A stretch of 64,000 nucleotides of DNA, taken from assembly GCA_903821335.1 (NCBI GenBank), contig CAIJKV010000339.1, positions 1 through 64,000 on the forward strand, read 5' to 3'. The position numbers and the translations under genes are program-made. Positions 7,340 through 16,729 of this stretch are shown piece after piece. Origin of the DNA: an uncultured beta proteobacterium. GTDB lineage: Bacteria > Pseudomonadota > Gammaproteobacteria > Burkholderiales > Burkholderiaceae_B. A model generated the notes under the pieces. The model ran no database searches, was not told where the DNA came from, and saw only the letters and a list, made by a program, of their open reading frames with translations. The first letter of the stretch is position 1; every line of letters begins with the position of its first letter.

Positions 7340-9655
7340 GTGATTTCACAAGAGCTAGAAGTCAGCCTGCATATGGCCTTTGTCGAGGCAAGGTCTGCTC
7401 GCCACGAGTTCATCACCGTTGAGCACCTGCTCTTCTCCCTGCTGGACAACGCAGCGGCCACTGAGGTGCTCAAGGCCTGCGCCGCCAACGTCGGAGAGCT
7501 TCGCGATAATTTGCGCAAGTTCGTCACCGACAATACGCCCGTCATTCCAGCCGGCGCCGAGGTAGACACTCAGCCCACGCTGGGGTTTCAGCGTGTCATC
7601 CAACGTGCCATCATGCACGTCTCGGCGGGTGGAACCTCCAAAAAGCCTGTCACCGGCGCCAACGTGCTGGTCGCGATCTTTGGCGAAAAGGACTCGCACG
7701 CGGTCTACTACCTGCAACAGCAGGGTATCGCGCGGCTTGACGTGGTCAATTTCCTTTCCCACGGGATCAGCAAGCAGCCCGCTGCTGACACGCCAACGCC
7801 CCCCAAAGAACAGCCAGGCGGTGTTGACGAACAGGCCGAGGCACGTCAGTCTGCGCTGGACCTCTATACCCAGGATTTGAATGCGGCCGCCATTGCCGGG
7901 CGCATCGACCCGTTGATCGGGCGCGAGTATGAAGTCGAACGGGTGATCCAGACGCTCTGCCGCCGACGCAAGAACAATCCGCTGCTGGTTGGTGAGGCCG
8001 GTGTGGGCAAGACCGCGATTGCCGAAGGTCTGGCTTACCGGATTACCCGTCAGGAAGTGCCCGAGATCTTGCAGGACGCGCATGTCTACTCCCTTGACAT
8101 GGGTGCATTGCTGGCGGGTACCAAGTATCGTGGCGATTTCGAGCAACGCCTCAAGGGCGTGCTTAAACAGCTGCGCAGCAATCCGCAGGCCATCCTGTTT
8201 ATTGACGAGATTCACACGCTCATCGGCGCTGGGGCGGCCTCTGGCGGCACGCTGGACGCATCAAACCTGCTTAAACCCGCGCTTTCCTCCGGACAGTTGC
8301 GTTGTATAGGCGCCACGACCTATACGGAGTTTCGCGGTGTGTTTGAAAAAGACGCCGCGCTGTCGCGTCGCTTTCAGAAAGTGGATGTGCCGGAACCCAC
8401 GATCGAGCAGACCATTCAGATTTTGCGCGGCCTCAAGGGACGTTTCGAGACCCATCACGGCGTCAAGTACTCGTCGGCCGCGCTGACGGCCGCCGCTGAG
8501 TTGTCGGCGCGCCATATCAATGACCGTCACCTGCCCGACAAGGCGATTGATGTGATTGACGAGGCCGGTGCCGCGCAACGCTTGCTGCCGCGTTCCAAGC
8601 AGAAGAAAGTGATCGGCAAAACCGAGATCGAGATGATCGTCTCGAAAATTGCGCGTATTCCGCCGCAAACGGTGTCGAGTGATGATCGCAGCAAGCTTGC
8701 CACGCTTGACCGTGACCTCAAGACCGTCGTCTATGGTCAGGATGCCTCGATCGAAGCGCTTGCCGCTGCGATCAAAATGGCGCGTTCTGGTCTGGGGCGC
8801 CCAGAAAAACCAATTGGTGCCTTTCTGTTTTCCGGACCGACCGGTGTGGGCAAGACCGAAGTGGCCCGGCAGTTGGCGTTCACGCTTGGCATTGAACTGT
8901 TACGTTTTGACATGTCTGAGTACATGGAACGCCATACGGTCTCGCGCCTGATTGGTGCGCCGCCTGGCTACGTCGGGTTTGACCAGGGGGGGTTGCTGAC
9001 CGAGGCGGTCAATAAGCAGCCGCATTGTGTGTTGCTGCTTGATGAAATTGAAAAAGCGCATCCGGATGTATTTAATATCCTGCTGCAGGTCATGGACCAC
9101 GGCACCCTGACCGATAACAACGGACGGCGCGCAGATTTTCGCAACGTCATCCTGGTCATGACGACCAACGCAGGCGCCGAGTCGCTCAATAAGCCTTCGA
9201 TCGGGTTTTCGAATTCCCGCGTCGTGGGCGACGAGATGGCAGATATCAAACGCATGTTTTCGCCTGAGTTTCGCAACCGTCTGGATGCGATCGTTCCGTT
9301 TGCCCCGCTGACAAGGGAAATCATCCTGCGCGTGGTGGACAAGTTTCTGATGCAGCTTGAAGATCAGTTGCACGACAAGCGCGTAGATGCCTCGTTCACC
9401 GATGCGCTGCGTGAGCATCTCGGTCAAAACGGTTTCGACCCGCTGATGGGTGCCCGGCCGATGCAGAGGTTAATTCAGGACACGTTGCGCCGCGCGCTGG
9501 CAGATGAGTTGTTGTTTGGCAAACTCGTCGATGGCGGCACGGTGATCGTCGACGTCGATGCCGATGGCAAGGTTGTGCTGAAGTTTGGCGAGCCTGGCGT
9601 CAAATCCTCTGGCAAGGTCACTGGCTCTGATCGGGAAGCTGAGCTCGTGCACTGA
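7340..9655 (+). CDS. clpA: ATP-dependent Clp protease ATP-binding subunit ClpA
   Basis: ClpA is the AAA+ unfoldase that feeds substrates to ClpP. The 771-residue protein has the N-terminal double Clp-repeat domain that docks ClpS (about residues 1-145), a first AAA module with Walker [14 protein letters not shown] and Walker [11 protein letters not shown], and a second module with [13 protein letters not shown] and [19 protein letters not shown]. An IGF tripeptide in the KPSIGFSNS loop matches the ClpP-docking loop. The GTG at 7340 is chosen because GGAG is five bases upstream and the protein then begins [13 protein letters not shown], as in the family. The stop overlaps the pqiA start by one base (TGATG). 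Confidence 0.95.
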   Translation: MISQELEVSLHMAFVEARSARHEFITVEHLLFSLLDNAAATEVLKACAANVGELRDNLRKFVTDNTPVIPAGAEVDTQPTLGFQRVIQRAIMHVSAGGTSKKPVTGANVLVAIFGEKDSHAVYYLQQQGIARLDVVNFLSHGISKQPAADTPTPPKEQPGGVDEQAEARQSALDLYTQDLNAAAIAGRIDPLIGREYEVERVIQTLCRRRKNNPLLVGEAGVGKTAIAEGLAYRITRQEVPEILQDAHVYSLDMGALLAGTKYRGDFEQRLKGVLKQLRSNPQAILFIDEIHTLIGAGAASGGTLDASNLLKPALSSGQLRCIGATTYTEFRGVFEKDAALSRRFQKVDVPEPTIEQTIQILRGLKGRFETHHGVKYSSAALTAAAELSARHINDRHLPDKAIDVIDEAGAAQRLLPRSKQKKVIGKTEIEMIVSKIARIPPQTVSSDDRSKLATLDRDLKTVVYGQDASIEALAAAIKMARSGLGRPEKPIGAFLFSGPTGVGKTEVARQLAFTLGIELLRFDMSEYMERHTVSRLIGAPPGYVGFDQGGLLTEAVNKQPHCVLLLDEIEKAHPDVFNILLQVMDHGTLTDNNGRRADFRNVILVMTTNAGAESLNKPSIGFSNSRVVGDEMADIKRMFSPEFRNRLDAIVPFAPLTREIILRVVDKFLMQLEDQLHDKRVDASFTDALREHLGQNGFDPLMGARPMQRLIQDTLRRALADELLFGKLVDGGTVIVDVDADGKVVLKFGEPGVKSSGKVTGSDREAELVH

Positions 9656-10827
9656 TGTCGACGCACCCAGTATTGTTAACCTGTCATCACTGTGGTGCCA
9701 TGTTCAGGCGCCCGGTGCTCGGGCCCGGTGAGTGCGCGCGCTGCTTGCGTTGTCATTCAGTGCTTGAATCGTACGCGGCCTTTTCACCTGATGCCTGGGT
9801 GGCTGTCGTGATCGGTGCCATGATCACCTTCATCATCGCCAACGCGTACCCCGTGGCCACGCTATTCGTACAGGGGACTGGCCAGGCCGCCACGTTCATG
9901 AATGCGGTGATCGTGACTTGGCATACGGGGTACCCCGAAGTGGCTGCCATGACGTTTGCGGCGGGCTTTATGTTGCCTGTCGTGCACCTTTGCCTGTTGC
10001 TGTGGGTGCTCGGGCCGCTTGCCCTGGGGCGCTTGCCCCTGGCCTTCCAGGGCACGGTTCGCTGGATTGACCGACTCAAACCGTGGTGTATGGTGCCGGT
10101 GTTTTTGATGGGCGTGCTGGTCGCTGTGGTCAAACTTTCCGGGGTGGCCTCGCTCAAGCCCGGTGTCGGGCTGTTTGCCACGGCCGCCGCCGCCGTGCTG
10201 CTGACCGCTCTGGGCAAGCTGGACTCGTCGAAAATCCGGCGCATGGCGCATGACCTTGGGTTGCAGCCGCCCCGGGCCCTGCTTGCCAAGCCACCTTCAC
10301 CGGCTTTGCTCTCACGCACCTGGGCCTTATTGAGCGCAGCCGTGATTCTGTACATTCCCGCGAACCTGATGCCCGTCATGAAGGTCAATTCGATCTCCGG
10401 GCCTTCGGCGCATACCATCATGGGGGGCGTGATTGAACTCTGGCAAATGGGGTCCTGGGACATTGCACTGGTTGTGTTTATCGCAAGCGTCTTTGTCCCC
10501 ATGGTCAAAATGCTGACTCTCGGTTCACTGGTCTGGCTGACCCAGAAAAAAAGCAAGAACCAACTCAGGGCACGCACGCATCTTTACGAGATGGTTGAAC
10601 TGATCGGGCAGTGGTCAATGCTGGATGTATTCGTAGTTATACTGCTGTCGGCTCTGGCACGATTTGGTTCGCTGCTCAATATCGAACCGGGCCTGGGTGC
10701 CGCAGCGTTTGGCGGCGTGGTGATTTTGACGATGCTGGCTGCGATGGGTTTCGATCCGCGCCTGGCCTGGCGTCGCGCCGGGCACCGGAGACACTTATCC
10801 GGTGTGGCACAGGAATTTGAACATTAG
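9655..10827 (+). CDS. pqiA: Paraquat-inducible protein A, inner-membrane protein
   Basis: PqiA is the integral membrane partner of the MCE protein PqiB in a system thought to move lipids between inner and outer membranes. The 390-residue protein has two PqiA modules, each with about four membrane helices. The first opens with a cysteine cluster (Cys10-x2-Cys13 and Cys27-x2-Cys30-x2-Cys33). The second module, from about residue 195, has no matching cysteines (HDLGLQPP where a CxxC ribbon would be expected), so one metal site seems lost. The start is fused to the clpA stop, so expression probably depends on clpA translation. Confidence 0.92.
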   Translation: MSTHPVLLTCHHCGAMFRRPVLGPGECARCLRCHSVLESYAAFSPDAWVAVVIGAMITFIIANAYPVATLFVQGTGQAATFMNAVIVTWHTGYPEVAAMTFAAGFMLPVVHLCLLLWVLGPLALGRLPLAFQGTVRWIDRLKPWCMVPVFLMGVLVAVVKLSGVASLKPGVGLFATAAAAVLLTALGKLDSSKIRRMAHDLGLQPPRALLAKPPSPALLSRTWALLSAAVILYIPANLMPVMKVNSISGPSAHTIMGGVIELWQMGSWDIALVVFIASVFVPMVKMLTLGSLVWLTQKKSKNQLRARTHLYEMVELIGQWSMLDVFVVILLSALARFGSLLNIEPGLGAAAFGGVVILTMLAAMGFDPRLAWRRAGHRRHLSGVAQEFEH

Positions 10828-10862
10828 CCGTTGAACACACTTACCCCCCAAAGGAGTCCGGC

Positions 10863-12515
10863 ATGCCGGAGTCGTTAAACAGTCCTGAGTCCAACTTGCC
10901 ACTTGCACAGGTCACGCGCAAGCGCAAGCGCAATCTCGCGTGGGTATGGATGATTCCAGTTGTGGCGGCCCTGATCGGTTTGTCGCTGGTCTGGAATGTC
11001 TGGTCCAAGCAGGGGCCGAAAATTACGATCCTGTTTAAGTCGGCGTCAGGCCTTGAAATTGGCAAGACGCAAATCCGCTACCGGGACGTCGTCATCGGGA
11101 TGGTCACCGATATCCACCTGAGTGGCAAGCGGGACGCTGTCATCGTGGTGGCTGAATTGTCCAAAGAGGCGGAAGGACTGGCGCATAGCGGCACCCAGTT
11201 CTGGGTGGTTAAGCCCCGTGTCGGGCTGGGTGGTATTTCCGGACTGTCGACCTTGTTGTCGGGCTCCTACATTGAAGCCGACACCGATGACCCCCTGAAC
11301 GAATTCATTAACCAGAGGAAGTTTATCGGGCTTGAAACCCCTCCGCCTATTCACAGTGACCGTCCTGGGACAAGATTCAAACTCCGTGCCAAAGATATCG
11401 GTTCACTGGGCGCTGGCACGCCGGTGTTCTACCGGCGAATCCAGGTCGGCATGATTACCGAGTTCGAACTCGACGACTCCGGAAAGTTCATTGATCTACA
11501 GGTGTTTATCGATTCGCCCTACGACAAGTTCGTCAATGGCAGCACGCGGTTCTGGAACGAGAGCGGCATTGACGTCACGATCGGTTCCGAAGGCGTGAAC
11601 ATCAGCACCCAGTCACTGACATCGATACTCGTGGGGGGGGTCGCCTTTGCTTCGTTTGGCAGAGACCGCGAGATGCCTGCCGAAGGTCTGGTCTTTAAAC
11701 TTTACGATACGTACAAGGCTGCGGAAATCGAGCCGCAAGGTATTGCCATCCCCATCACGATGCGTTTTGATCAGTCGACACGAGGGTTGAAACCCGGTGC
11801 TAGCGTGGTTTTCCAGGGCGTAGACCTCGGCATTGTGAATACCGTATCGCTCGAGTTTGACCCCAAGACCGAGCGTTTCTTCACACAGGTCGATGCCACG
11901 CTTTATCCTGAGCGTTTGGGTATGCTCTACACGCAGCGGGCCATGGCAAACAAGCCACTTGAGGCCATTGCGGAAAACCTGGCGCTACTTTCCATGCGCG
12001 GGATGCGCGCGCAACTCCGTACCGCCAATATCCTGACAGGGCAACTGTATGTGACGCTGGCAGATGTCCCGAACGCACCCAAGATCAAGATGCCTCGGGC
12101 CGAGTTGCCTTTCGTGATGCCGACTGCGCCGGTCGACGACCTGGACAAGTTGCAGCAGCAAGTGACCAGCATCATGAACAAGATTGACAAAATTCCGTTC
12201 GAGGAAATCGGCAAGGAGTTCAACAAGACGCTCAAACAGTTGACCGCACTGACCGCCACGCTCGACAAGAGTACGGCACCAGAGCTGACTGCATCGCTCA
12301 AGCAGCTTGAAAAAACGCTCAAGTCGATTGATGACCTGATTGCGCCAGGCAGCCCGATTCCGTCCAATCTCGATGCCACGCTGATTGAGCTGAAAAGTAG
12401 CGTGCGTGCGTTGCGCACCCTGGCTGACGGACTGAAAGCCCAGCCAGATTCACTCATCACGGGGCGCAGTTCCTTGCCATACTCACGAGAGTCTATTGGA
12501 GCCGGTGCAAAATGA
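10863..12515 (+). CDS. pqiB: Paraquat-inducible protein B, MCE-domain lipid transport protein
   Basis: A 550-residue protein with one N-terminal membrane anchor (about residues 29-47, WVWMIPVVAALIGLSLVW) and three MCE domains starting near residues 53, 170 and 295 (for example FKSASGLEIGKTQIRYRDV and MRFDQSTRGLKPGASVVFQG). Three MCE repeats match PqiB, as opposed to one in MlaD or seven in LetB. The C-terminal third is helical, as expected for the part that forms a periplasm-spanning needle. It follows pqiA by 35 bases with an AAGGAG site and overlaps pqiC by four bases. An eight-G run lies at 11633-11640 within the reading frame. Confidence 0.95.
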   Translation: MPESLNSPESNLPLAQVTRKRKRNLAWVWMIPVVAALIGLSLVWNVWSKQGPKITILFKSASGLEIGKTQIRYRDVVIGMVTDIHLSGKRDAVIVVAELSKEAEGLAHSGTQFWVVKPRVGLGGISGLSTLLSGSYIEADTDDPLNEFINQRKFIGLETPPPIHSDRPGTRFKLRAKDIGSLGAGTPVFYRRIQVGMITEFELDDSGKFIDLQVFIDSPYDKFVNGSTRFWNESGIDVTIGSEGVNISTQSLTSILVGGVAFASFGRDREMPAEGLVFKLYDTYKAAEIEPQGIAIPITMRFDQSTRGLKPGASVVFQGVDLGIVNTVSLEFDPKTERFFTQVDATLYPERLGMLYTQRAMANKPLEAIAENLALLSMRGMRAQLRTANILTGQLYVTLADVPNAPKIKMPRAELPFVMPTAPVDDLDKLQQQVTSIMNKIDKIPFEEIGKEFNKTLKQLTALTATLDKSTAPELTASLKQLEKTLKSIDDLIAPGSPIPSNLDATLIELKSSVRALRTLADGLKAQPDSLITGRSSLPYSRESIGAGAK

Positions 12516-13111
12516 AACGACTATTCATCCTGGCGGGCGTGCTGTCGCTGGCTTCCTGCGGCTCGACGCCGTCCTACCATTACACGCTCAGCCCAAACGG
12601 GTCAACCTTGTCAGCACCCGTTGCCATCAAGGTCGGGCCCTATGCCCTGGCCGAGGTGACCATCCCGCCTGAGGTTGACCAGGATGCGCTGGTTGTTCAA
12701 CAGTCAGATGGGCAATTGCTCAAGCTGGGTTTTGATCGCTGGACCGCTCCGCTGTCTGGTCATCTGCGCACGGCACTGTCGCTGGAATTGACCTCGCGCC
12801 TTGGCATGCCTCCGGTGCAAAATCTGACCGCAGGTCTTCGCGAGGCCGGTGTGACGCAGGTCCAGGTCGATGTTCAGCGCTTCGATCTTGTTCCCGGGAA
12901 GTCTGTCACCCTGACTGCCTTGTGGCGTATTACGTTTGCCAGCCCCAAGCAGATTCTGACCTGTTTTACCCAGCTTGAGCAGCCAGTGGGACCCGGTGTT
13001 CCAGCCTTAGTAAACGGTCAGCAAAAAAATACGCAACAATTGTCGGACCAGATCGCGCGCGCACTGATCCAACGGTCTGCCCCGACCGGAGCGACTTGCA
13101 GCGCAGGTTGA
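12512..13111 (+). CDS. pqiC: PqiC/YmbA family outer-membrane lipoprotein
   Basis: A 199-residue lipoprotein with signal peptide and lipobox MKRLFILAGVLSLASCG, where Cys16 would be lipidated and LASC is the lipobox. The mature part belongs to the ABC-type transport auxiliary (PqiC/YmbA, DUF330) family, with the typical start YHYTLSP and IKVGPYALAEVTIPPEVDQDALVVQQ. It is the presumed outer-membrane partner of the PqiB needle. The start overlaps the pqiB stop (ATGA), so pqiABC form one translationally coupled unit downstream of clpA. Confidence 0.92.
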   Translation: MKRLFILAGVLSLASCGSTPSYHYTLSPNGSTLSAPVAIKVGPYALAEVTIPPEVDQDALVVQQSDGQLLKLGFDRWTAPLSGHLRTALSLELTSRLGMPPVQNLTAGLREAGVTQVQVDVQRFDLVPGKSVTLTALWRITFASPKQILTCFTQLEQPVGPGVPALVNGQQKNTQQLSDQIARALIQRSAPTGATCSAG

Positions 13112-13119
13112 TTTTTAGT

Positions 13120-13139
13120 GATATCCGTGCCCGGATATC
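13120..13139 (+). promoter_or_regulatory. Perfect hairpin in the leader of the binding-protein gene
   Basis: GATATCCG and CGGATATC form a perfect 8-base-pair stem around a TGCC loop, between the pqiC stop and the next start codon at 13158. There is no T run after it, so it is not a standard terminator. It could be an operator or an RNA structure affecting translation of the binding protein; only the palindrome itself is seen. Confidence 0.4.
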
Positions 13140-13157
13140 GTCAAATTGGAGTCTTCG

Positions 13158-14315
13158 ATGCATAAAATGATTCAACATTTCGCGGCAGCGGCGGCCTGTC
13201 TTGCGCTCTCGGCAGGCGCTGTGGCAGAGATCACCGTCGGTATTGATTTGTCATCCACGGGGCCCGCGGCCGCCATTGGTTCGCAGTCCATGAATGCCAT
13301 TCGCCTCTGGCCCGACACGCTAGGCGGGCAACCTGCCAAATATGTGATTCTGGATGATGCAACCGACGTCAGCCAGGCGGTGCGTAATTTTCGCAAACTG
13401 ACTTCCGAGAATAAAGTCGATGCAATCGTGGGCCCGAACGTGACACCCGCGGCACTCGCTGCACTGGACGTGCTTGCAGAAACCGGCACGCCCATGATCG
13501 CGCTGGCGGCTTCGGTCTCGATTGTGGCTCCCCCGAATGATCCCAAGAAACGCTGGGCCTTCAAACTGCCGCAAAACGATTCCCTGATGGCCAGTGCGCT
13601 GGTTGAGGACATGCGTCGGCGTGGCATCAAGACGATCGGTCTCATTGGTTTTGCAGATTCCTATGGCGAAGGGTGGGCGAAAGAGTTCGCCATTGCGGCC
13701 GACGGCAACCCCAAGATTCTTGGCCAGGAAACGTTCCAGCGAACCGACCAGTCCGTCACCGGGCAGGTACTCAAGTTAATGGCGGCCAAGCCTGACGCGA
13801 TTCTCATTGCGGGTGCAGGCACTCCTGCTGCGTTGCCACAGAAGACGCTTGTTGGTCGTGGGTACACCGGCAAGATCTATCAGACACACGGGATCGGCAC
13901 GCTTGAGTTCCTCAAGATTGGTGGCAAAGATGTGGAAGGCACGCTGTTCCCCACCGGCCCAGGCGTGGTCGCGCGTGAGTTGCCCGCAGGCAACCCGGTG
14001 CGCAAGGTGGCACTTGAATTCGCTGATCGTTATGAAGCTCAATACGGTCCGAATTCCCTGACGCAATTCGCAGGTGATGCCTGGGGTGCCTGGATGTTGC
14101 TGGATTCCGCGGTGACGCGTGCACTCAAGACGGGTGCCAAGCCTGGTACACCAGAGTTTCGTGTCGCGTTGCGCGACGCGCTGGAAGCCACGCGTGACCT
14201 GACTGTGCCCAATGGTGTGCTCAATGTCAGCGACAAGGATCATCAGGGCTTCGATGAACGCGCGCGCGTCATGGCGACCATACGCGATAACAAGTTCTCT
14301 TACGCACAGCCCTGA
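13158..14315 (+). CDS. ABC transporter periplasmic substrate-binding protein (LivJ-like)
   Basis: A 385-residue periplasmic binding protein of the branched-chain amino acid (Peripla_BP_6) type. It has a signal peptide (residues 1 to about 23, MHKMIQHFAAAAACLALSAG then AVA), then ITVGIDLSSTGPAAAIG and the hinge-region blocks KVDAIVGPNVTPAALAALDV and KTIGLIGFADSYGEGW. ATG 13158 is chosen over an in-frame TTG at 13146 because TTGGAG sits eight bases upstream. No permease or ATPase gene accompanies it, so it is an orphan component whose ligand cannot be deduced here; related proteins bind amino acids, amides or aromatic acids. Confidence 0.9.
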   Translation: MHKMIQHFAAAAACLALSAGAVAEITVGIDLSSTGPAAAIGSQSMNAIRLWPDTLGGQPAKYVILDDATDVSQAVRNFRKLTSENKVDAIVGPNVTPAALAALDVLAETGTPMIALAASVSIVAPPNDPKKRWAFKLPQNDSLMASALVEDMRRRGIKTIGLIGFADSYGEGWAKEFAIAADGNPKILGQETFQRTDQSVTGQVLKLMAAKPDAILIAGAGTPAALPQKTLVGRGYTGKIYQTHGIGTLEFLKIGGKDVEGTLFPTGPGVVARELPAGNPVRKVALEFADRYEAQYGPNSLTQFAGDAWGAWMLLDSAVTRALKTGAKPGTPEFRVALRDALEATRDLTVPNGVLNVSDKDHQGFDERARVMATIRDNKFSYAQP

Positions 14316-14333
14316 GCAAAGTGGCCAGCGTCA

Positions 14334-14370
14334 CCTCACACCCGGCCGGCCAGGGCCGCCGGTGGTGAGG
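14334..14370. terminator. Possible bidirectional terminator hairpin between convergent genes
   Basis: CCTCAC at 14334-14339 pairs with GTGAGG at 14365-14370, and internal CCGGC/GCCGG segments extend the stem. It lies between the stops of the binding-protein gene and dut. There is no T run, so its efficiency is unclear. Confidence 0.4.
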
Positions 14371-14398
14371 CTGCATGCGCGGTGTCAGTCGTTGTGAG

Positions 14399-14848
14399 TC
14401 AGGCCTTGCCAGTGCTGCCAAAACCACCATCGCCGCGCGTGGATTGTTCGAATTCTTCGACGACGGTGAACTGGACCTGAGTGATCGGCAACACCACAAG
14501 TTGAGCGAGACGCTCGAGCGGTTGCAGCGTATAGGCAGTGCTGCTGCGATTCCAGGCCGACACCATCAGCGGCCCCTGGTAATCGGAATCGATCAGCCCC
14601 ACCAGGTTACCCAGCACGATTCCATGCTTGTGACCCAGTCCCGAGCGCGGAAGAATCACGGCGGCATAGGCGGGGTCGGCGACATGCAGAGCCAGACCGG
14701 TCGGGATCAGATGTGTGGTGCCGGGTTCCAGCACCAACGGAGCTGCCAGACATGCCCGCAAATCCAGTCCAGCCGATCCTGCCGTGGCGTAGGCAGGAAG
14801 TTGGTCACGCATGCGTGGGTCGAGAATCTTGAGTTCAACGGGTTTCAT
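14399..14848 (-). CDS. dut: Deoxyuridine 5'-triphosphate nucleotidohydrolase (dUTPase)
   Basis: The trimeric dUTPase hydrolyses dUTP to dUMP and diphosphate, keeping uracil out of DNA and supplying thymidylate synthesis. At 149 residues it has all five motifs: [10 protein letters not shown] (1), [15 protein letters not shown] (2), [17 protein letters not shown] (3), [11 protein letters not shown] (4) and [10 protein letters not shown] (5). The start is overlapped by the dedA stop (ATGA), and it is the last gene of the ileS-lspA-coaBC-dedA-dut run. In many proteobacteria dut is next to coaBC; here dedA is inserted between them. Confidence 0.97.
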   Translation of the reverse strand: MKPVELKILDPRMRDQLPAYATAGSAGLDLRACLAAPLVLEPGTTHLIPTGLALHVADPAYAAVILPRSGLGHKHGIVLGNLVGLIDSDYQGPLMVSAWNRSSTAYTLQPLERLAQLVVLPITQVQFTVVEEFEQSTRGDGGFGSTGKA

Positions 14849-15513
14849 TTGTGATGTGGTCTGTCAGTATTGGGTGGAGGAGTTTTGTGGCGCCGTCTGC
14901 CTGGTTTGCGTTGGCGTGAAAACAGGATGAACAACAGCACGCCGACGACGACCGAGAAACCCAGGGCGGCATAGAGCATCGTCGATCCGGACTGCTGCGC
15001 GGCATCAATGCCGCGTGCGGCAAGAAAGCCTGGCGCAAGCAGACCCGGCACCCACACGAGTGCGGACAGAAAATTGGCCAACTGAAATCGAATTTGAGGC
15101 ATGCCCATGATGCCAGCAATCGTCGGAATTGTGCTTCGGATCGGGCCCAGGAAACGCCCGATCAGTACAGCGAAGAACCCATAGCGATAAAAAAATAGTC
15201 GCGCGCGCGCCACGTCGGTTCGATGCCGTTTAAGCAGTCGCCACTTCATCACGCCACGTCCGAGCCACGTGCCGATCCAATACGAAATCGTGTCGCCTGT
15301 GACCGCACCCAGGAAACCCCACAGCAGGATGGGGGCGGCGTCGAGCGTGCCATTGCCAACCAGGCCGCCCGTCATGAGCAGCACGGCCGTGGCGGGCAGC
15401 AGCATGCCAATGACCAGCATCGATTCGCCAAAAGTCAGCAGGCAGACAATCGGTCCAGCCCAGACCTGATGCGTCCGGATGAAATCACCGGTCTGGGAAA
15501 TCAGGGCTTCCAT
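14845..15513 (-). CDS. DedA family membrane protein
   Basis: A 222-residue DedA/SNARE-associated family inner-membrane protein. It begins [20 protein letters not shown] and has the family signatures [37 protein letters not shown] and [25 protein letters not shown], with five or six hydrophobic segments and a basic C-terminal tail ([11 protein letters not shown]). DedA proteins are linked to lipid carrier recycling and membrane homeostasis; which substrate this one handles is unknown. The start at 15513 is 16 bases after the coaBC stop on the same strand; a longer frame upstream is only an overlap with coaBC. Confidence 0.92.
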   Translation of the reverse strand: MEALISQTGDFIRTHQVWAGPIVCLLTFGESMLVIGMLLPATAVLLMTGGLVGNGTLDAAPILLWGFLGAVTGDTISYWIGTWLGRGVMKWRLLKRHRTDVARARLFFYRYGFFAVLIGRFLGPIRSTIPTIAGIMGMPQIRFQLANFLSALVWVPGLLAPGFLAARGIDAAQQSGSTMLYAALGFSVVVGVLLFILFSRQRKPGRRRHKTPPPNTDRPHHK

Positions 15514-15529
15514 GGGCGGTGATCGCAGC

Positions 15530-16729
15530 CTAGCTGCGGTGGGCTGGCAGGCGCGCCACGATCGCGCGGATAATGTCACGGGCAACCGCCTGCTTGGATC
15601 CTTTTGGCAGGGCGTGTTCCCCCTCTGCGTCAAAGACGGACACTGTGGTGTCCTCAGCGTCCATGACGTGCTGGGCCAGGTTGCCCACCAGCATGGGGAT
15701 CCCTTTGCGTAAGCGCTTCTCCTGGGCAAACTCCGACATGCGTTGCGTCTCGGCGGCGAAACCCACGCACCAGGGACCGTCCTTGAGGGCCGCGACGGCC
15801 GCCAGAATGTCGGGGTTGGGCACAAAGGAAAGATCGGGTGTCTGGTTGCTGTTTTTCTTGATTTTGTCTGTCGCGACGTTCGCGACCCGCCAGTCGGCGA
15901 CGGCGGCGACGGCAATGAAAATGTCGCTGCCCGGAACCTGCGCCATGACGGCATCGTACATCTGTTGTGCGGACTCGACACTGCAGCGTGTGACACCATA
16001 GGGCGTCGGTAGTGCAGTGGGGCCCGAGACCAGTACAACCTGGGCACCGGCCTCCCAGGCCGCGCGCGCGAGGGCGTAGCCGGTCTTGCCGGAAGACCGG
16101 TTGCTGATGACGCGCACCGGATCGATCGGTTCGACGGTCGGGCCGGCTGTGATGAGCACGCGCTTGCCGAGCAGGCTTTTTGGTTGGAAAAAACCGATCA
16201 TTTCGGCCAACAACTGTGCGGGCTCGAGCATGCGACCGTCGCCCGTCTCGCCGCAAGCCTGCGGGCCAACTCCGGGACCCAGGACGGTCACGCCGTCGGC
16301 GATCAGTTGTTGCACGTTGCGCTGCGTGGGGGCCGCGGCCCACATCTCGCGATTCATCGCCGGGGCGACCAGCAGTGGGCAGGCGCGCGCCAGGCAGAGT
16401 GTCGAGAGCAGGTCGTCCGCGCGTCCGTTGACCAGTTTGGACAGAAAGTCTGCCGATGCCGGTGCGATCAGCACGGCGTCGGCGCCACGTGTCAGGTCGA
16501 TGTGTGGCATGTGATTGGGCAGGCGTGCATCCCAGGCGTCGACAAACACGGGGCGCCCCGATAGTGCCTGCATGGTCGTGGCGGTAATGAAGTGCGTCGC
16601 GGCTTCGGTCATGACGACGTCAACCGTCGCACCCAACTCAATCATCCTGCGTACGAGCTCGGCAACTTTGTAGCAGGCGATGCCGCCTGACAGTCCCAGT
16701 ACGATGCGTTTGTCATGAAGATCTTGCAT
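15530..16729 (-). CDS. coaBC: Bifunctional phosphopantothenoylcysteine decarboxylase/phosphopantothenate-cysteine ligase
   Basis: CoaBC carries out two consecutive steps of coenzyme A synthesis: ligation of cysteine to 4'-phosphopantothenate (CoaB) and FMN-dependent decarboxylation (CoaC). The N-terminal CoaC part (residues 1 to about 190) has LGLSGGIACYK, the PAMNREMW motif and the cysteine loop ACGETGDGRM. The C-terminal CoaB part has ITAGPTVEPIDPVRVISNRSSGKTGYALA split over about residues 195-225 and the KKNSNQ nucleotide motif. The 399-residue length is normal. Start 16729 is preceded by AGAGG and lies 17 bases inside the lspA coding end, so the two are coupled. Confidence 0.96.
   Translation of the reverse strand: MQDLHDKRIVLGLSGGIACYKVAELVRRMIELGATVDVVMTEAATHFITATTMQALSGRPVFVDAWDARLPNHMPHIDLTRGADAVLIAPASADFLSKLVNGRADDLLSTLCLARACPLLVAPAMNREMWAAAPTQRNVQQLIADGVTVLGPGVGPQACGETGDGRMLEPAQLLAEMIGFFQPKSLLGKRVLITAGPTVEPIDPVRVISNRSSGKTGYALARAAWEAGAQVVLVSGPTALPTPYGVTRCSVESAQQMYDAVMAQVPGSDIFIAVAAVADWRVANVATDKIKKNSNQTPDLSFVPNPDILAAVAALKDGPWCVGFAAETQRMSEFAQEKRLRKGIPMLVGNLAQHVMDAEDTTVSVFDAEGEHALPKGSKQAVARDIIRAIVARLPAHRS

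Noticed and set aside
11633..11640. Eight-G run in pqiB as a possible phase-variation switch
   Set aside because: Similar eight-base runs lie in dapC (33836-33843) and near the start of the essential lysS gene (57819-57826). They look like normal features of this GC-rich genome rather than switches.
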